Assembly: GCF_036924515.1 (NCBI RefSeq)
Contig: NZ_JAZHRR010000001.1
Span: 2,885,001-2,949,000 of the forward strand
Source of the DNA: Bradyrhizobium sp. AZCC 1610
GTDB lineage: Bacteria > Pseudomonadota > Alphaproteobacteria > Rhizobiales > Xanthobacteraceae
Direction of reading: 5' to 3'
DNA length: 64,000 nucleotides
Part shown: positions 44,668-53,112 of the stretch, in pieces
Layout of the letters: each line of letters opens with the position of its first letter
Numbering within the stretch: the first letter of the stretch is position 1
The notes under the pieces: model-generated
Seen by the model: the letters and a program-made list of their open reading frames with translations, nothing else
Told to the model about the DNA's origin: nothing
The model's database searches: none
Translations under genes and position numbers: made by a program

Positions 44668-45351
44668 ATGTATACGCCTCCACCGTTCAAGTCCGACCGC
44701 GCCGCGAGCCTCGCGTTCGCGGATGCGCGCGGCTTCGGTTTGGCTTGCGCGTGGGACGGCAAGAAGCCGGTCGCCTCGTCGCTGCCGTTTTATCTGACAT
44801 CGGACAATGACGGCACGCCGCGCGCGCTGTTTCATGTCGCCCGTCACAATCCGCTGGTAAAGCTCGCGGACGGGACGACGTCCTGGCTGCTGGCCGTCAA
44901 CGGTGCGGACACCTATGTGTCGCCGGACTGGTATGTCTCGCCTGACCAAGTGCCGACCTGGCTCTATCAGGCGGTGCATCTCACGGGTCCGGTGCGCAAA
45001 CTGTCCGACGACGAACTCGCTGATCAGATCGACACGCTCAGCGCCAAGTTCGAGGGACGGCTGTTGCCGAAGAAGCCCTGGCTGTCGTCGAAGATGACGG
45101 CCGGGCGGCTGGAGGCGATGAAGAAGGCGATTGTGGGCATGGTGATGACAGTCGAGGAGATCGAAGGCAGCTTCAAGCTGAACCAGCACAAGTCCGACGC
45201 CGACTATACGGCGCTGAACCAGGCGCTGGCCTCGCAAGGCGACGCAGACGCGCGCGCCATTGCAGGGCTGATGCGCGCCGCGCGACCGCTGGCTTTCGCC
45301 GCGGTTGCGGTACAAGACAATCAAACGATGACGCCTGAAAGGAGCGTGTGA
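44668..45351 (+). CDS. FMN-binding PaiB-family protein
   Basis: A 227-aa protein of the PaiB (FMN_bind_2) family, starting MYTPPPFKSDRAASLAFADA as nearly all members do, behind CAGGAG. A split-barrel flavin-binding fold is expected: KPVASSLPFYLT, ARHNPLVK, PDWYVSPDQVPTWLYQAVHL, and the C-terminal KLNQHKSDADY is the family hallmark. In Bacillus PaiB acts with PaiA on sporulation and protease genes, but in proteobacteria the role is undefined. Its stop overlaps the argC start as TGATG, so it is translationally coupled to arginine biosynthesis. A 240-bp leader with possible attenuation lies upstream. Confidence 0.88.
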   Translation: MYTPPPFKSDRAASLAFADARGFGLACAWDGKKPVASSLPFYLTSDNDGTPRALFHVARHNPLVKLADGTTSWLLAVNGADTYVSPDWYVSPDQVPTWLYQAVHLTGPVRKLSDDELADQIDTLSAKFEGRLLPKKPWLSSKMTAGRLEAMKKAIVGMVMTVEEIEGSFKLNQHKSDADYTALNQALASQGDADARAIAGLMRAARPLAFAAVAVQDNQTMTPERSV

Positions 45352-46400
45352 TGAGCTCGAAGAAGAAGATCGGCATTCTCGGCGCGTCCGGCTACACCGG
45401 AGCCGACGCGGTGCGCCTGTTGGCGCGGCATCCGAATGCCGAGATCACCGCGCTCACCGCCAATACCCACGCCGGCAAGTCGATGGGCGACGTGTTTCCG
45501 CATTTCTTCATGCTGGATCTGCCGAGGCTCGTGGAATGGGAAAAGGTCGACTGGACCAGCCTCGACGCGGTGTTCTGCGGGCTGCCGCACGGCACCACGC
45601 AGGACATCATCGCCGCGGTCCTCAAGGCCAATCCCAGGATCAAGGCCCTCGACATGTCCGCCGATTTCCGGCTGCGGAACAAGGACACCTATGCGCAATG
45701 GTACGGCCATGAGCACCGGGCGCTCGAACTGCAGGGCGAGGCCGTCTATGGCCTGACCGAATTCTACCGGGAGAAGATCGCGGCCGCGCGGCTGGTCGCC
45801 TGTCCCGGCTGCTATCCGACGGCGGCGCTGCTGGCGCTGGTGCCGCTTGCCAAAGCCAAGCTGATCGACGTCGACGATATCGTCATCGACGCGAAATCGG
45901 GCGTCACCGGCGCCGGACGCGGGCTGAAGCAGAACACGCTGTTCAGCGAGGCGGGCGAGGGGCTGTCGCCCTATTCGGTCGGCACCCACCGGCACGCGCC
46001 TGAAATCGAGCAGGAGATCGGCGTCGCCGCCGGCTCCGCGGTGACGGTCAACTTCACGCCGCATCTGATTCCGATGGCGCGGGGCGAACTCTGCACGTCC
46101 TACGTCAAGCTCAACGGCGCGACGCCTGATGACCTGCGGGCCGCGCTGGAGAAAGCCTACGCCAATGAGCCCTTCGTGCATGTCGCGAAAAAGGGCGTGC
46201 TGCCGCAGACCCAGAACGTGCGCGGCTCCAACTATGTGCAGATCGGCGTCGTCGCCGACCGCATCAAGAATCGCGCCATCGTGATTTCCACGCTCGACAA
46301 CCTAGTGAAAGGTTCGGCCGGACAGGCGATCCAGAACATGAACCTGATGTTCGACCTGCCCGAAATCGCCGGGCTGGAACAGATCGCGCTGTTTCCGTGA
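45351..46400 (+). CDS. argC: N-acetyl-gamma-glutamyl-phosphate reductase
   Basis: Start at ATG 45351, six bases after AAGGAG; a GTG directly before is also in frame. 349 aa. Catalyses the NADPH-dependent reduction of N-acetyl-glutamyl-phosphate in arginine biosynthesis. NADP-binding IGILGASGYTGADAVRLLARH, the catalytic Cys in VACPGCYPTAALLAL, SGVTGAGRG, and HRHAPEIEQE with the catalytic His are all present. In many alphaproteobacteria argC follows rpsI; here it follows a PaiB-like gene, and a methyltransferase gene overlaps its end (GTGA). Confidence 0.97.
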   Translation: MSSKKKIGILGASGYTGADAVRLLARHPNAEITALTANTHAGKSMGDVFPHFFMLDLPRLVEWEKVDWTSLDAVFCGLPHGTTQDIIAAVLKANPRIKALDMSADFRLRNKDTYAQWYGHEHRALELQGEAVYGLTEFYREKIAAARLVACPGCYPTAALLALVPLAKAKLIDVDDIVIDAKSGVTGAGRGLKQNTLFSEAGEGLSPYSVGTHRHAPEIEQEIGVAAGSAVTVNFTPHLIPMARGELCTSYVKLNGATPDDLRAALEKAYANEPFVHVAKKGVLPQTQNVRGSNYVQIGVVADRIKNRAIVISTLDNLVKGSAGQAIQNMNLMFDLPEIAGLEQIALFP

Positions 46401-47008
46401 CACGAGGTGCCGCGGTGGACGACGCGACGCTGCAGTTTTACAGCGGTAATGCCGAGGCCTATGCCGCGCGCACGTTCACCTCGCGCCAGGCGCGGCTGAT
46501 GGCGTTCCTGGCGCAGCTTCCGCCGGGCGCTTCCATTCTCGAACTCGGCTGTGGCGCCGGCGGCGACACCGCCGAAATGCTGGCGCGTGGGTTCGATGTC
46601 CGCCCGACCGACGGCTCGCCGGAAATGGCGGCCATCGCCTCAAAGCATCTCGGCCGCACCGTCGAGACGCTGCTGTTTCACGACCTCGACGAGGTCGCGG
46701 CCTATGACGCCGTTTGGGCCAATGCCTGCCTGCTGCACGTTCCCCGCAACCAGCTTGCTGACGTTCTGAGGTTGATCTGGCGTGCGCTGAAGCCTGCGGG
46801 CTATTTCTTCGCCAGCTACAAGGCCGGCGATGGCGACGGCCGCGACACGCTCAATCGCTACTACAACTATCCGTCGCCGGACTGGCTGCGCGCGACCTAC
46901 GCCGAGGCGGGGAACTGGAACTCGTTGTCGATCGAGAGCGGCGAAGTCAAAGGATTCGATGACAAGATGGCGTCGATGCTGTTTGTCGTGGCTCGAAAAG
47001 GCGATTGA
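46397..47008 (+). CDS. Class I SAM-dependent methyltransferase
   Basis: A 203-aa protein. The GTG at 46397 overlaps the argC stop as GTGA; a second GTG at 46412 also fits. SAM-binding motif I ILELGCGAGGDTAEMLARG (about 45-63), motif II acidic end RPTDGSPEM, motif post-I HDLDEVAAYDAVWANACLLH and motif III LKPAGYFFASYK. These match the Methyltransf_11/25 group. Substrate unknown. Overlap with argC suggests it is the last gene of the paiB-argC unit. Confidence 0.9.
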   Translation: MTRGAAVDDATLQFYSGNAEAYAARTFTSRQARLMAFLAQLPPGASILELGCGAGGDTAEMLARGFDVRPTDGSPEMAAIASKHLGRTVETLLFHDLDEVAAYDAVWANACLLHVPRNQLADVLRLIWRALKPAGYFFASYKAGDGDGRDTLNRYYNYPSPDWLRATYAEAGNWNSLSIESGEVKGFDDKMASMLFVVARKGD

Positions 47009-47189
47009 AGAACGGCTTCTAAGCCCGCGATATTGCCCGGATATTGCCGCAGTTGGTCGCGTGAGAGAAATCCCCGGAGGATGTGGCTGCTCGGCTACAG
47101 CTTTAAGATAGGAATCCGGTAAGGCTCATGGTGAGCACCGGCAGCACGTTTGTCGAATGTGTTGGGAATGCCGGACTGGGAACGTCGTA

Positions 47190-48617
47190 ATGAAAATGAA
47201 GAAGTACCTGTTGGCGACCGCTCTCGTTGGCCTGGGATCCGCTCCGACGCTCGCCGCAGACCTCGCCGCCCGGCCTTACACCAAAGCGCCAGCACTGGCA
47301 GCCGTCTATGACTGGACCGGCTTTTATATCGGCGTCAACGCGGGCGGAGGGGTCGGGCGCGATCGGACGCAGCATCAGCCGCTTCCAGGGCAAGACTATT
47401 CGCTTTACCTGCAGCCCCAGGGCGCGCTCGGTGGCGTCCAGCTTGGATACAACTGGCAGACGAATTCCGTGCTCGGGCCGATCGTCTTCGGTGTTGAAGC
47501 GGATCTCCAGGGAGCCGGCCTCAGCGACGACCGCACCAATCTGAATTTCGGCGGCGGCTTGCTTACGAACTACAGCCAGAAGCTCGACTGGTTTGGAACT
47601 GTTCGCGGGCGTGTCGGCTTGGCCAAGGGACCGGTGTTGAGCTACGTCACGGCCGGCTTTGCCTATGGCGACGTTAACACCACGATAACTCAATCGGGGC
47701 CGGGTCCGGTTCCAGTGACGTTTTCAACCGATCGTACCCAGGGTGGATGGGTGGTGGGCAGTGGCGTGGAGGCAGCGCTCGGCGGCAACTGGACCGGAAA
47801 GATCGAACATCTCTATCTGAATCTCGGCAACCGGACCGACTTCGCCGCACCCTTGTTCTTCCCAAGCAACGTCAATACCGAGATCCGCCAAAATATCTTC
47901 CGCGCCGGCCTGAACTACCGGATCGGCGGCAACTCGAATTACCAGCCGGTGGCTGCGGCCAATTGGAGCGGTTTCTATCTCGGCGGCAATTTCGGGTCCG
48001 GCTATGGCCGCGACCGAAGCTCACTGAGCGTGCCGATTGGCCCGTTCGTGGACACCTTCAACCTGGCCCCCGACGGTTTCATTGGCGGCGTGCAGGCGGG
48101 CTACAACTGGCAGGCCGCTAACTGGGTGTTCGGCGTTGAGGCCGATATCCAGGGTTCGACCCTGCAAGACGACAAGACGTGTGTATTGACCTGCAGCGCG
48201 GGCGTATCCGCCGCTTACGATGCCAAGCTACCGTGGTTCGGCACCGTTCGGGGCCGCCTTGGTTATTCGGTCGGATCGACACTGTTCTATGCAACGGGCG
48301 GTTACGCCTACGGCAACGTCAAGACCAGCGTCACGACGAATTTGGGCGCCGGCATCGTGTCGAACACGTTCGAGACGACCAGGAGCGGCTGGACCGCGGG
48401 CGCCGGCATCGAAACGCCGTTCACCCTGCTCGGATTGCTCGGCCCGAACCCGAACTGGACCACCAAGACCGAATATCTGTATGTCGATCTCGGCACCAAC
48501 TCCGACAATTTCATCATCGGCGCGACTCCGGCAACGACCACCCGTTCTGTCACCGAGCATGTCTTCCGCACCGGCATCAACTACCACTTCAACTCGCCTG
48601 TCGTTGCGAAGTACTGA
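47190..48617 (+). CDS. Double outer-membrane beta-barrel protein (two Omp25-like domains in tandem)
   Basis: Start at ATG 47190 (or 47196), 475 aa, about twice the usual length. Signal MKMKKYLLATALVGLGSAPT then ADLAARPYTKAPALAAVYDW. The first barrel runs about 30-260 (WTGFYIGVNAGGGVGRDRT to IFRAGLNYRIGG). A short linker YQPVAAANW leads to a second complete barrel at about 268-475 (SGFYLGGNFGSGYGRDRS to VFRTGINYHFNSPVVAKY). Both share the pattern GGVQ(L/A)GYNWQ, VFGVEADIQG, WFGTVRGR(V/L)G and the final aromatic strand, so the gene arose by in-frame duplication. Whether one or two pores form is unclear. A terminator follows. Confidence 0.92.
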   Translation: MKMKKYLLATALVGLGSAPTLAADLAARPYTKAPALAAVYDWTGFYIGVNAGGGVGRDRTQHQPLPGQDYSLYLQPQGALGGVQLGYNWQTNSVLGPIVFGVEADLQGAGLSDDRTNLNFGGGLLTNYSQKLDWFGTVRGRVGLAKGPVLSYVTAGFAYGDVNTTITQSGPGPVPVTFSTDRTQGGWVVGSGVEAALGGNWTGKIEHLYLNLGNRTDFAAPLFFPSNVNTEIRQNIFRAGLNYRIGGNSNYQPVAAANWSGFYLGGNFGSGYGRDRSSLSVPIGPFVDTFNLAPDGFIGGVQAGYNWQAANWVFGVEADIQGSTLQDDKTCVLTCSAGVSAAYDAKLPWFGTVRGRLGYSVGSTLFYATGGYAYGNVKTSVTTNLGAGIVSNTFETTRSGWTAGAGIETPFTLLGLLGPNPNWTTKTEYLYVDLGTNSDNFIIGATPATTTRSVTEHVFRTGINYHFNSPVVAKY

Positions 48618-48642
48618 GCGCTGTTTCAGAGGCGCCAACGAA

Positions 48643-48670
48643 AAACCCCGGGGCCAAGCTCCGGGGTTTT
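48643..48670 (+). terminator. Rho-independent terminator of the double OMP gene
   Basis: AAACCCCGG (48643-48651), loop of nine, CCGGGGTTT (48661-48669) ending in TTTT. A-run on the other flank makes it bidirectional, serving the convergent MAPEG gene. Confidence 0.85.
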
Positions 48671-48696
48671 GCCTTTGTTTCGCGTGCAGGAAGGTT

Positions 48697-49107
48697 TCAA
48701 ACCACCCTGAAGATCGCCAGCGCCAGCACGACTTGCGCCAGGAAGCCGACGGTGAAGGCCAGCGTGCGGAAGATCGGCAGGCCCAGCGTGTAGACGATCA
48801 GATGCGCGACACGCGACCAGAAATAGACGGCGCAGGCCATCACGGTCCATCTGTCGGAATAGTCGATGACGTTGAGGATCAGCACCAGCGGCGCGAAGAT
48901 GATCAAATTCTCGACCGCATTGTCGTGCGCGAACATCAGCCGGTTGGCCCAGTCTGCTTGCGGCTTGTCGTTGCGCGAAGGGTTGGCCATGCCACCGGAG
49001 AAGCCGCGCACCTGATAGCGATTGATCATGTAGGGGATCCACATCAGTCCGGTCAAAATCACGGTCAGCGTCAGCCAGAACAATTCGCGCGTGATTGGTT
49101 GCGTCAT
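48697..49107 (-). CDS. MAPEG-family membrane protein
   Basis: A 136-aa protein with four transmembrane helices: FWLTLTVILTGLMWIPYMIN, NAVENLIIFAPLVLILNVID, VMACAVYFWSRVAHLIVYTL and LAFTVGFLAQVVLALAIF. NRLMFAHDNAVENL and SRVAHLIVYTLGLP match MAPEG core motifs (the Glu of AHxNxxE and Arg-x-x-H). Eukaryotic relatives are glutathione transferases and eicosanoid enzymes; bacterial ones are poorly known. Convergent with the double OMP gene, 70 bp upstream of the phaC stop. Confidence 0.9.
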   Translation of the reverse strand: MTQPITRELFWLTLTVILTGLMWIPYMINRYQVRGFSGGMANPSRNDKPQADWANRLMFAHDNAVENLIIFAPLVLILNVIDYSDRWTVMACAVYFWSRVAHLIVYTLGLPIFRTLAFTVGFLAQVVLALAIFRVV

Positions 49108-49177
49108 CGGTTTCCCCTCAATCGATTTCGATTCCCGGCACGGGATATCAGGTTATACCCAACCGCCCGCATCAGCG

Positions 49178-50983
49178 CTATGCGCGGACCTTGACGTAGC
49201 TGCCGGGTGCGTCCTCGATCGGCGGCATCTCCTCGGAGCCGACGGCGCGCGCGGGTACCTGCTCGGCGTCCAGGTCCTCCAGCCATTGCCGCCAGTCCGG
49301 CCACCAGGAGCCCTTGTGCTCGGTCGCGTTCTTCAGCCAGTCAGCGAGCGTGACGTCCTTGACGTTGTCGTTGGTCCAGTACTGGTACTTGCCCGCCGCC
49401 GGCGGGTTCACCACGCCGGCGATGTGGCCGGAGCCGGACAGCACATATTTCACCGGGCCGCCGAAGAACTGCGAGCCGTAGAGCACGGAGTCTGCTGGCG
49501 CGATGTGATCCTCGCGGGTTGCCAGATTGTAGACGGGCACCTTGACCTTCGACAGGTCGAGCAGCGTGTTGTCGAGCACCATGCTGCCGGAGGAGAGCCG
49601 GTTCTCTAGATAGCAGTTGCGCAAATAGTAGGAATGGTTGGCCGCCGGCATCCGCGTGGCGTCGGAATTCCAGTGCAGCAGGTCGAATGAGGAGGGCGCC
49701 TGTCCCTTCAGATAGTTGCTGACGACATAGGACCAGATCAGGTCGTTGGAGCGCAGCATGTTGAAGGCCATCGCCATCCTGCTGCCTTCGAGCACGCCGG
49801 CCGCCTGCATGTCGCGCTCGAGCGCCGAGATCTGGTCTTCATCGACGAACACCAGGAGATCGCCGGCATGGGTGAAGTCGACCTGCGCCGCAAAGAATGT
49901 CGCCGAGGTGACGCGCTGGCGCCGCTTCTCCGCGAGCCATGCCAGCGTGGAGGCGAGCAGCGTGCCGCCGACGCAGTAACCGGCGGTGTGGACCTTCATC
50001 TCGCCCGTCACCTTTTCGATGATGTCCATCGCGGTGAGCGGGCCTTCCTTCATGTAGTCGTCAAACGTCTTCTTGCCGAGTTCCTTGTCGGGATTGACCC
50101 AGGAGATCACGAACACGGTGATGCCCTGGTCGACGCACCATTTGATGTAGGATTTTTCCGGCTTGAGATCGAGAATGTAGAACTTGTTGATCCAGGGGGG
50201 CACGATCAGGAGCGGCGTGCGTAGCACCGTCTCCGTGGCCGGCGTGTACTGGATGAGCTGCATCAGCTCGTTCTGGAAGATTACCTTGCCCGGCGTCGTC
50301 GCCATGTTGACGCCGACGACGAGGTTCGACGGGTCGGACTGGCGTATGCGCAGCGCGCCGCGTCCGGCTTCGATGTCTTCGGCGAGCATCTTCATGCCGC
50401 GCACGAGATTGGCACCGTTCGAAGCCAGCGTCTCGCGCAGCACTTCCGGATTGGTGAAGACAAAATTCGACGGCGCGATCGCGTTGGTGATCTGCTGAAC
50501 GTAGAACTCGGCCTTCTTGCGCGTATGCGGATCGAGACCGTCGGCGTTCTTCACCAGCGCCTCGGCCCATTGCGTGGTGAGCAGATAGAGTTGCAGGACG
50601 AAATCGAAGAACTGGTTCGATTTCCACTCGGGATCCTTGAAACGCTTGTCGCGCGGCGACGGCTCGATCGCGGGCGTGGTCTGTTCTCCGGCCATGCGGC
50701 GCGCCGCCGAGCCCCAGAGATCGAGATAGGCCTTGCCGATTTTGGTCTGCAGCTCCGCGGCGCGTTCCTGGTCGGAGAGCCAGTATTCCGCGACCACAGA
50801 GAACGTCTTGATGACCTCACCGATTTCGCTGGGCGGCTTGTCCTTCGGTTCCCCGCCCTCGCGCGGCTTGAGATAGGCCGCGAGCGCCTGGCCGCTCGTC
50901 TCCATCGCCCTGGCGATGTTCATGGCGAAGGCTTCGGGATCGAATGTTTTCGAAGCCTGGGTTTCGGTGTTGACGTCACTCAT
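49178..50983 (-). CDS. phaC: Class I poly(3-hydroxyalkanoate) synthase
   Basis: Start at ATG 50983 gives 601 aa; an upstream ATG at 51037 is less likely. PhaC_N domain about 95-265. The lipase-box variant GYCVGG carries the catalytic Cys337, with Asp in [12 protein letters not shown] and His in [15 protein letters not shown] completing the triad. [20 protein letters not shown] and FVISWVNPD are class I signatures. It polymerises (R)-3-hydroxyacyl-CoA into granules for carbon storage. phaR or phaP are not seen nearby. The single gene has its promoter in the divergent gap before 51282. Confidence 0.96.
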   Translation of the reverse strand: MSDVNTETQASKTFDPEAFAMNIARAMETSGQALAAYLKPREGGEPKDKPPSEIGEVIKTFSVVAEYWLSDQERAAELQTKIGKAYLDLWGSAARRMAGEQTTPAIEPSPRDKRFKDPEWKSNQFFDFVLQLYLLTTQWAEALVKNADGLDPHTRKKAEFYVQQITNAIAPSNFVFTNPEVLRETLASNGANLVRGMKMLAEDIEAGRGALRIRQSDPSNLVVGVNMATTPGKVIFQNELMQLIQYTPATETVLRTPLLIVPPWINKFYILDLKPEKSYIKWCVDQGITVFVISWVNPDKELGKKTFDDYMKEGPLTAMDIIEKVTGEMKVHTAGYCVGGTLLASTLAWLAEKRRQRVTSATFFAAQVDFTHAGDLLVFVDEDQISALERDMQAAGVLEGSRMAMAFNMLRSNDLIWSYVVSNYLKGQAPSSFDLLHWNSDATRMPAANHSYYLRNCYLENRLSSGSMVLDNTLLDLSKVKVPVYNLATREDHIAPADSVLYGSQFFGGPVKYVLSGSGHIAGVVNPPAAGKYQYWTNDNVKDVTLADWLKNATEHKGSWWPDWRQWLEDLDAEQVPARAVGSEEMPPIEDAPGSYVKVRA

Positions 50984-51281
50984 ATCAAGGACACTATAGC
51001 TTCGTTTCGCGTTCGTCACCGCGTGGATTGATGGCAAGAGGGTTCGCGGTTAACCCTGTTGCACTGCGATAAAGTTTGCGTGTTCAGACACATTGCACAC
51101 ATTGCGGCCGCACCTGTCACATTTGCTCTTTGGGCTTTAATCGTTTCGGGCGACAATGGTTTGAACGGTTACAGCGAAATCAACGCCGCGGGACAGCTTG
51201 GCGTTGCAAAGCTCGTACCACCGCATAGATGCGATCGTGTTGCGCGCGTGGTGCTCAGGTAGTTGGGGATTTTCGGAACGG

Positions 51282-51578
51282 ATGCCGGTCACTCGGACGA
51301 TAAGACTGTGGTCGATTGCCGCGCTGTTCGCGTCGGCATTTGCGCTTGGCGGCTGCTCGACACAGATCGCGGACATGCCGGGCCTTGGCGTGCCGGCTGG
51401 CGCGCCCGAGCGTCCGAAGGAAGCCGGTGGCTATCTACCGGTGCATGACCTGCCGCCGGACCGCAACGAGGAGGCGATGAAGCCGGCCGAACTGGCTAAA
51501 ATTCAGTCAGAATTGACGGCCGCCCGCGACCGTCAGGCGACGGCTTCCACCCCTCCTTCAAAGCCGGCCAAGAAGTAA
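51282..51578 (+). CDS. Small lipoprotein of unknown function
   Basis: Start at ATG 51282 chosen because the signal peptide begins there (VTRTIRLWSIAALFASAFAL then GGC lipobox); 98 aa. The acylated Cys is followed by STQIADMPGLGVPAGAP, a conserved-looking EAGGYLPVHDLPPDRNEEA and a Lys/Ala-rich end. The central pattern recurs in Rhizobiales hypothetical lipoproteins as far as I recall. Probably anchored in the inner face of the outer membrane. Divergent from phaC. Confidence 0.8.
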   Translation: MPVTRTIRLWSIAALFASAFALGGCSTQIADMPGLGVPAGAPERPKEAGGYLPVHDLPPDRNEEAMKPAELAKIQSELTAARDRQATASTPPSKPAKK

Positions 51579-51623
51579 GAAGGTCGTTGTTTTGAAGCGC
51601 TATTCTGGCGCGAAACGGCCGGC

Positions 51624-51638
51624 CCGGACCAGGTCCGG
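51624..51638. terminator. Hairpin after the small lipoprotein gene
   Basis: CCGGACC-A-GGTCCGG, a 7-bp perfect palindrome 45 bp after the stop. No T-run follows; the remaining gap to 51864 holds no recognised gene and likely the promoter of the aminotransferase-hom operon. Confidence 0.4.
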
Positions 51639-51864
51639 CGCGGGGCGTTGCTCGAAACACCCATAAAAACTGGCGCTGCCGGGCTCCCGTGGTAAAAGAA
51701 CCCAATTCAACCGCATTGCGGGTCCGGAGCGTTTAAGGACCTCGCGCCTGAATTCGCTCTAAATCCTTGATTGAGCGCGACTTCTGACCGAAACCCAAAC
51801 CGGTTTCGATAGCCGCGAAGGTTCCGTCCGATTCTGTCCCGCCGGTTGTCGGAGCAAGGGTCCC

Positions 51865-53085
51865 ATGGAAGATTTTTATCGCATCCGCCGTCTGCCGCCT
51901 TACGTGTTCGAGAAGGTCAACCAGGCCAAGGCGGCCGCGCGCAATGCCGGGGCCGACATCATCGATATGGGCATGGGCAATCCGGACCTGCCGACGCCGC
52001 CCCATGTGCTGGAGAAGCTGAAGGAGACGCTCGGCAAGCCGCGGACCGATCGCTACTCGGCCTCACGCGGCATCAACGGCCTGCGCAAGGCGCAAGCCGC
52101 CTATTACGGGCGGCGGTTCGGCGTAAAACTCAATCCGGACACCCAGGTCGTGGCGACGCTGGGATCGAAGGAGGGCTTTGCCAATGTGGCGCAGGCGATC
52201 ACCGCGCCCGGCGACGTCGTGCTGTGCCCCAATCCGAGCTATCCGATTCACGCCTTCGGTTTCCTGATGGCGGGCGGCGTGATCCGCTCGGTGCCGTCGG
52301 AACCGACGCCGCAGTTTTTCGAGGCGGTGGAACGCGCGATCATCCATTCGATCCCGAAGCCGATCGCGCTGATCGTCTGCTATCCCTCCAATCCCACCGC
52401 CTATGTCGCCGACCTCGATTTCTACCGGGATCTTGTGGCGTTCGCGAAGAAGCATGAGATCTTCATCCTGTCGGATCTGGCCTATGCCGAAGTCTATTTC
52501 GACGACAACAATCCGCCGCCCTCGGTGCTGCAGGTTCCCGGCGCGATCGACGTCACGGTCGAGTTCACCTCGATGTCGAAGACATTCTCGATGGCGGGCT
52601 GGCGCATGGGCTTTGCCGTCGGCAACGAGCGGATCATCGCCGCGCTGGCGCGGGTGAAATCCTATCTCGACTATGGCGCGTTCACGCCCATTCAAGTTGC
52701 CGCCACCGCCGCGCTGAACGGACCGGACGATTGCATCAAGGAAATGCGCGACACCTACCGCAAGCGCCGCGACGCGCTGGTCGAATCGTTTGGCCGGGCG
52801 GGCTGGGAAATTCCGCCGCCGCAGGCCTCGATGTTCGCCTGGGCGCCGCTGCCCAAGACCTTCGAGGCCGTCGGCAGCATGCAGTTCGCGACCCTGATGG
52901 TGGAGAAGTCAGGCGTGGTGGTTTCGCCCGGCGTCGCCTTCGGCGAGCATGGCGAGGGCTATGTCCGCATCGCCATGGTGGAAAACGAGCAACGTATCCG
53001 CCAGGCCGCACGCGGGGTGCGCCGCTTCCTTGAAAGCGGCATTGAAACGTTGCACAACGTGGTTCCTCTCGCCAACCGGCGCTAA
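51865..53085 (+). CDS. Class I/II aminotransferase (AlaC/LL-diaminopimelate aminotransferase-like)
   Basis: A 406-aa fold-type I PLP enzyme. IDMGMGNPDLPTPPHVLEKL and DRYSASRGINGLRKA are the N-terminal signatures. The cofactor site reads YPSNPTAYVAD, LSDLAYAEVYFDD and SMSKTFSMAGWRMGF (PLP Lys). APFAPGVAFGEHGE-type ending appears as SPGVAFGEHGEGYVRIAMVE. Relatives include glutamate-pyruvate AlaC and proteins labelled LL-DAP aminotransferase; sequence alone does not separate them. It is 27 bp upstream of hom, suggesting a role in aspartate-family or alanine metabolism. Confidence 0.9.
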   Translation: MEDFYRIRRLPPYVFEKVNQAKAAARNAGADIIDMGMGNPDLPTPPHVLEKLKETLGKPRTDRYSASRGINGLRKAQAAYYGRRFGVKLNPDTQVVATLGSKEGFANVAQAITAPGDVVLCPNPSYPIHAFGFLMAGGVIRSVPSEPTPQFFEAVERAIIHSIPKPIALIVCYPSNPTAYVADLDFYRDLVAFAKKHEIFILSDLAYAEVYFDDNNPPPSVLQVPGAIDVTVEFTSMSKTFSMAGWRMGFAVGNERIIAALARVKSYLDYGAFTPIQVAATAALNGPDDCIKEMRDTYRKRRDALVESFGRAGWEIPPPQASMFAWAPLPKTFEAVGSMQFATLMVEKSGVVVSPGVAFGEHGEGYVRIAMVENEQRIRQAARGVRRFLESGIETLHNVVPLANRR

Positions 53086-53112
53086 TTCCTTTTATTGCAG
53101 GTTCTCTCATTC

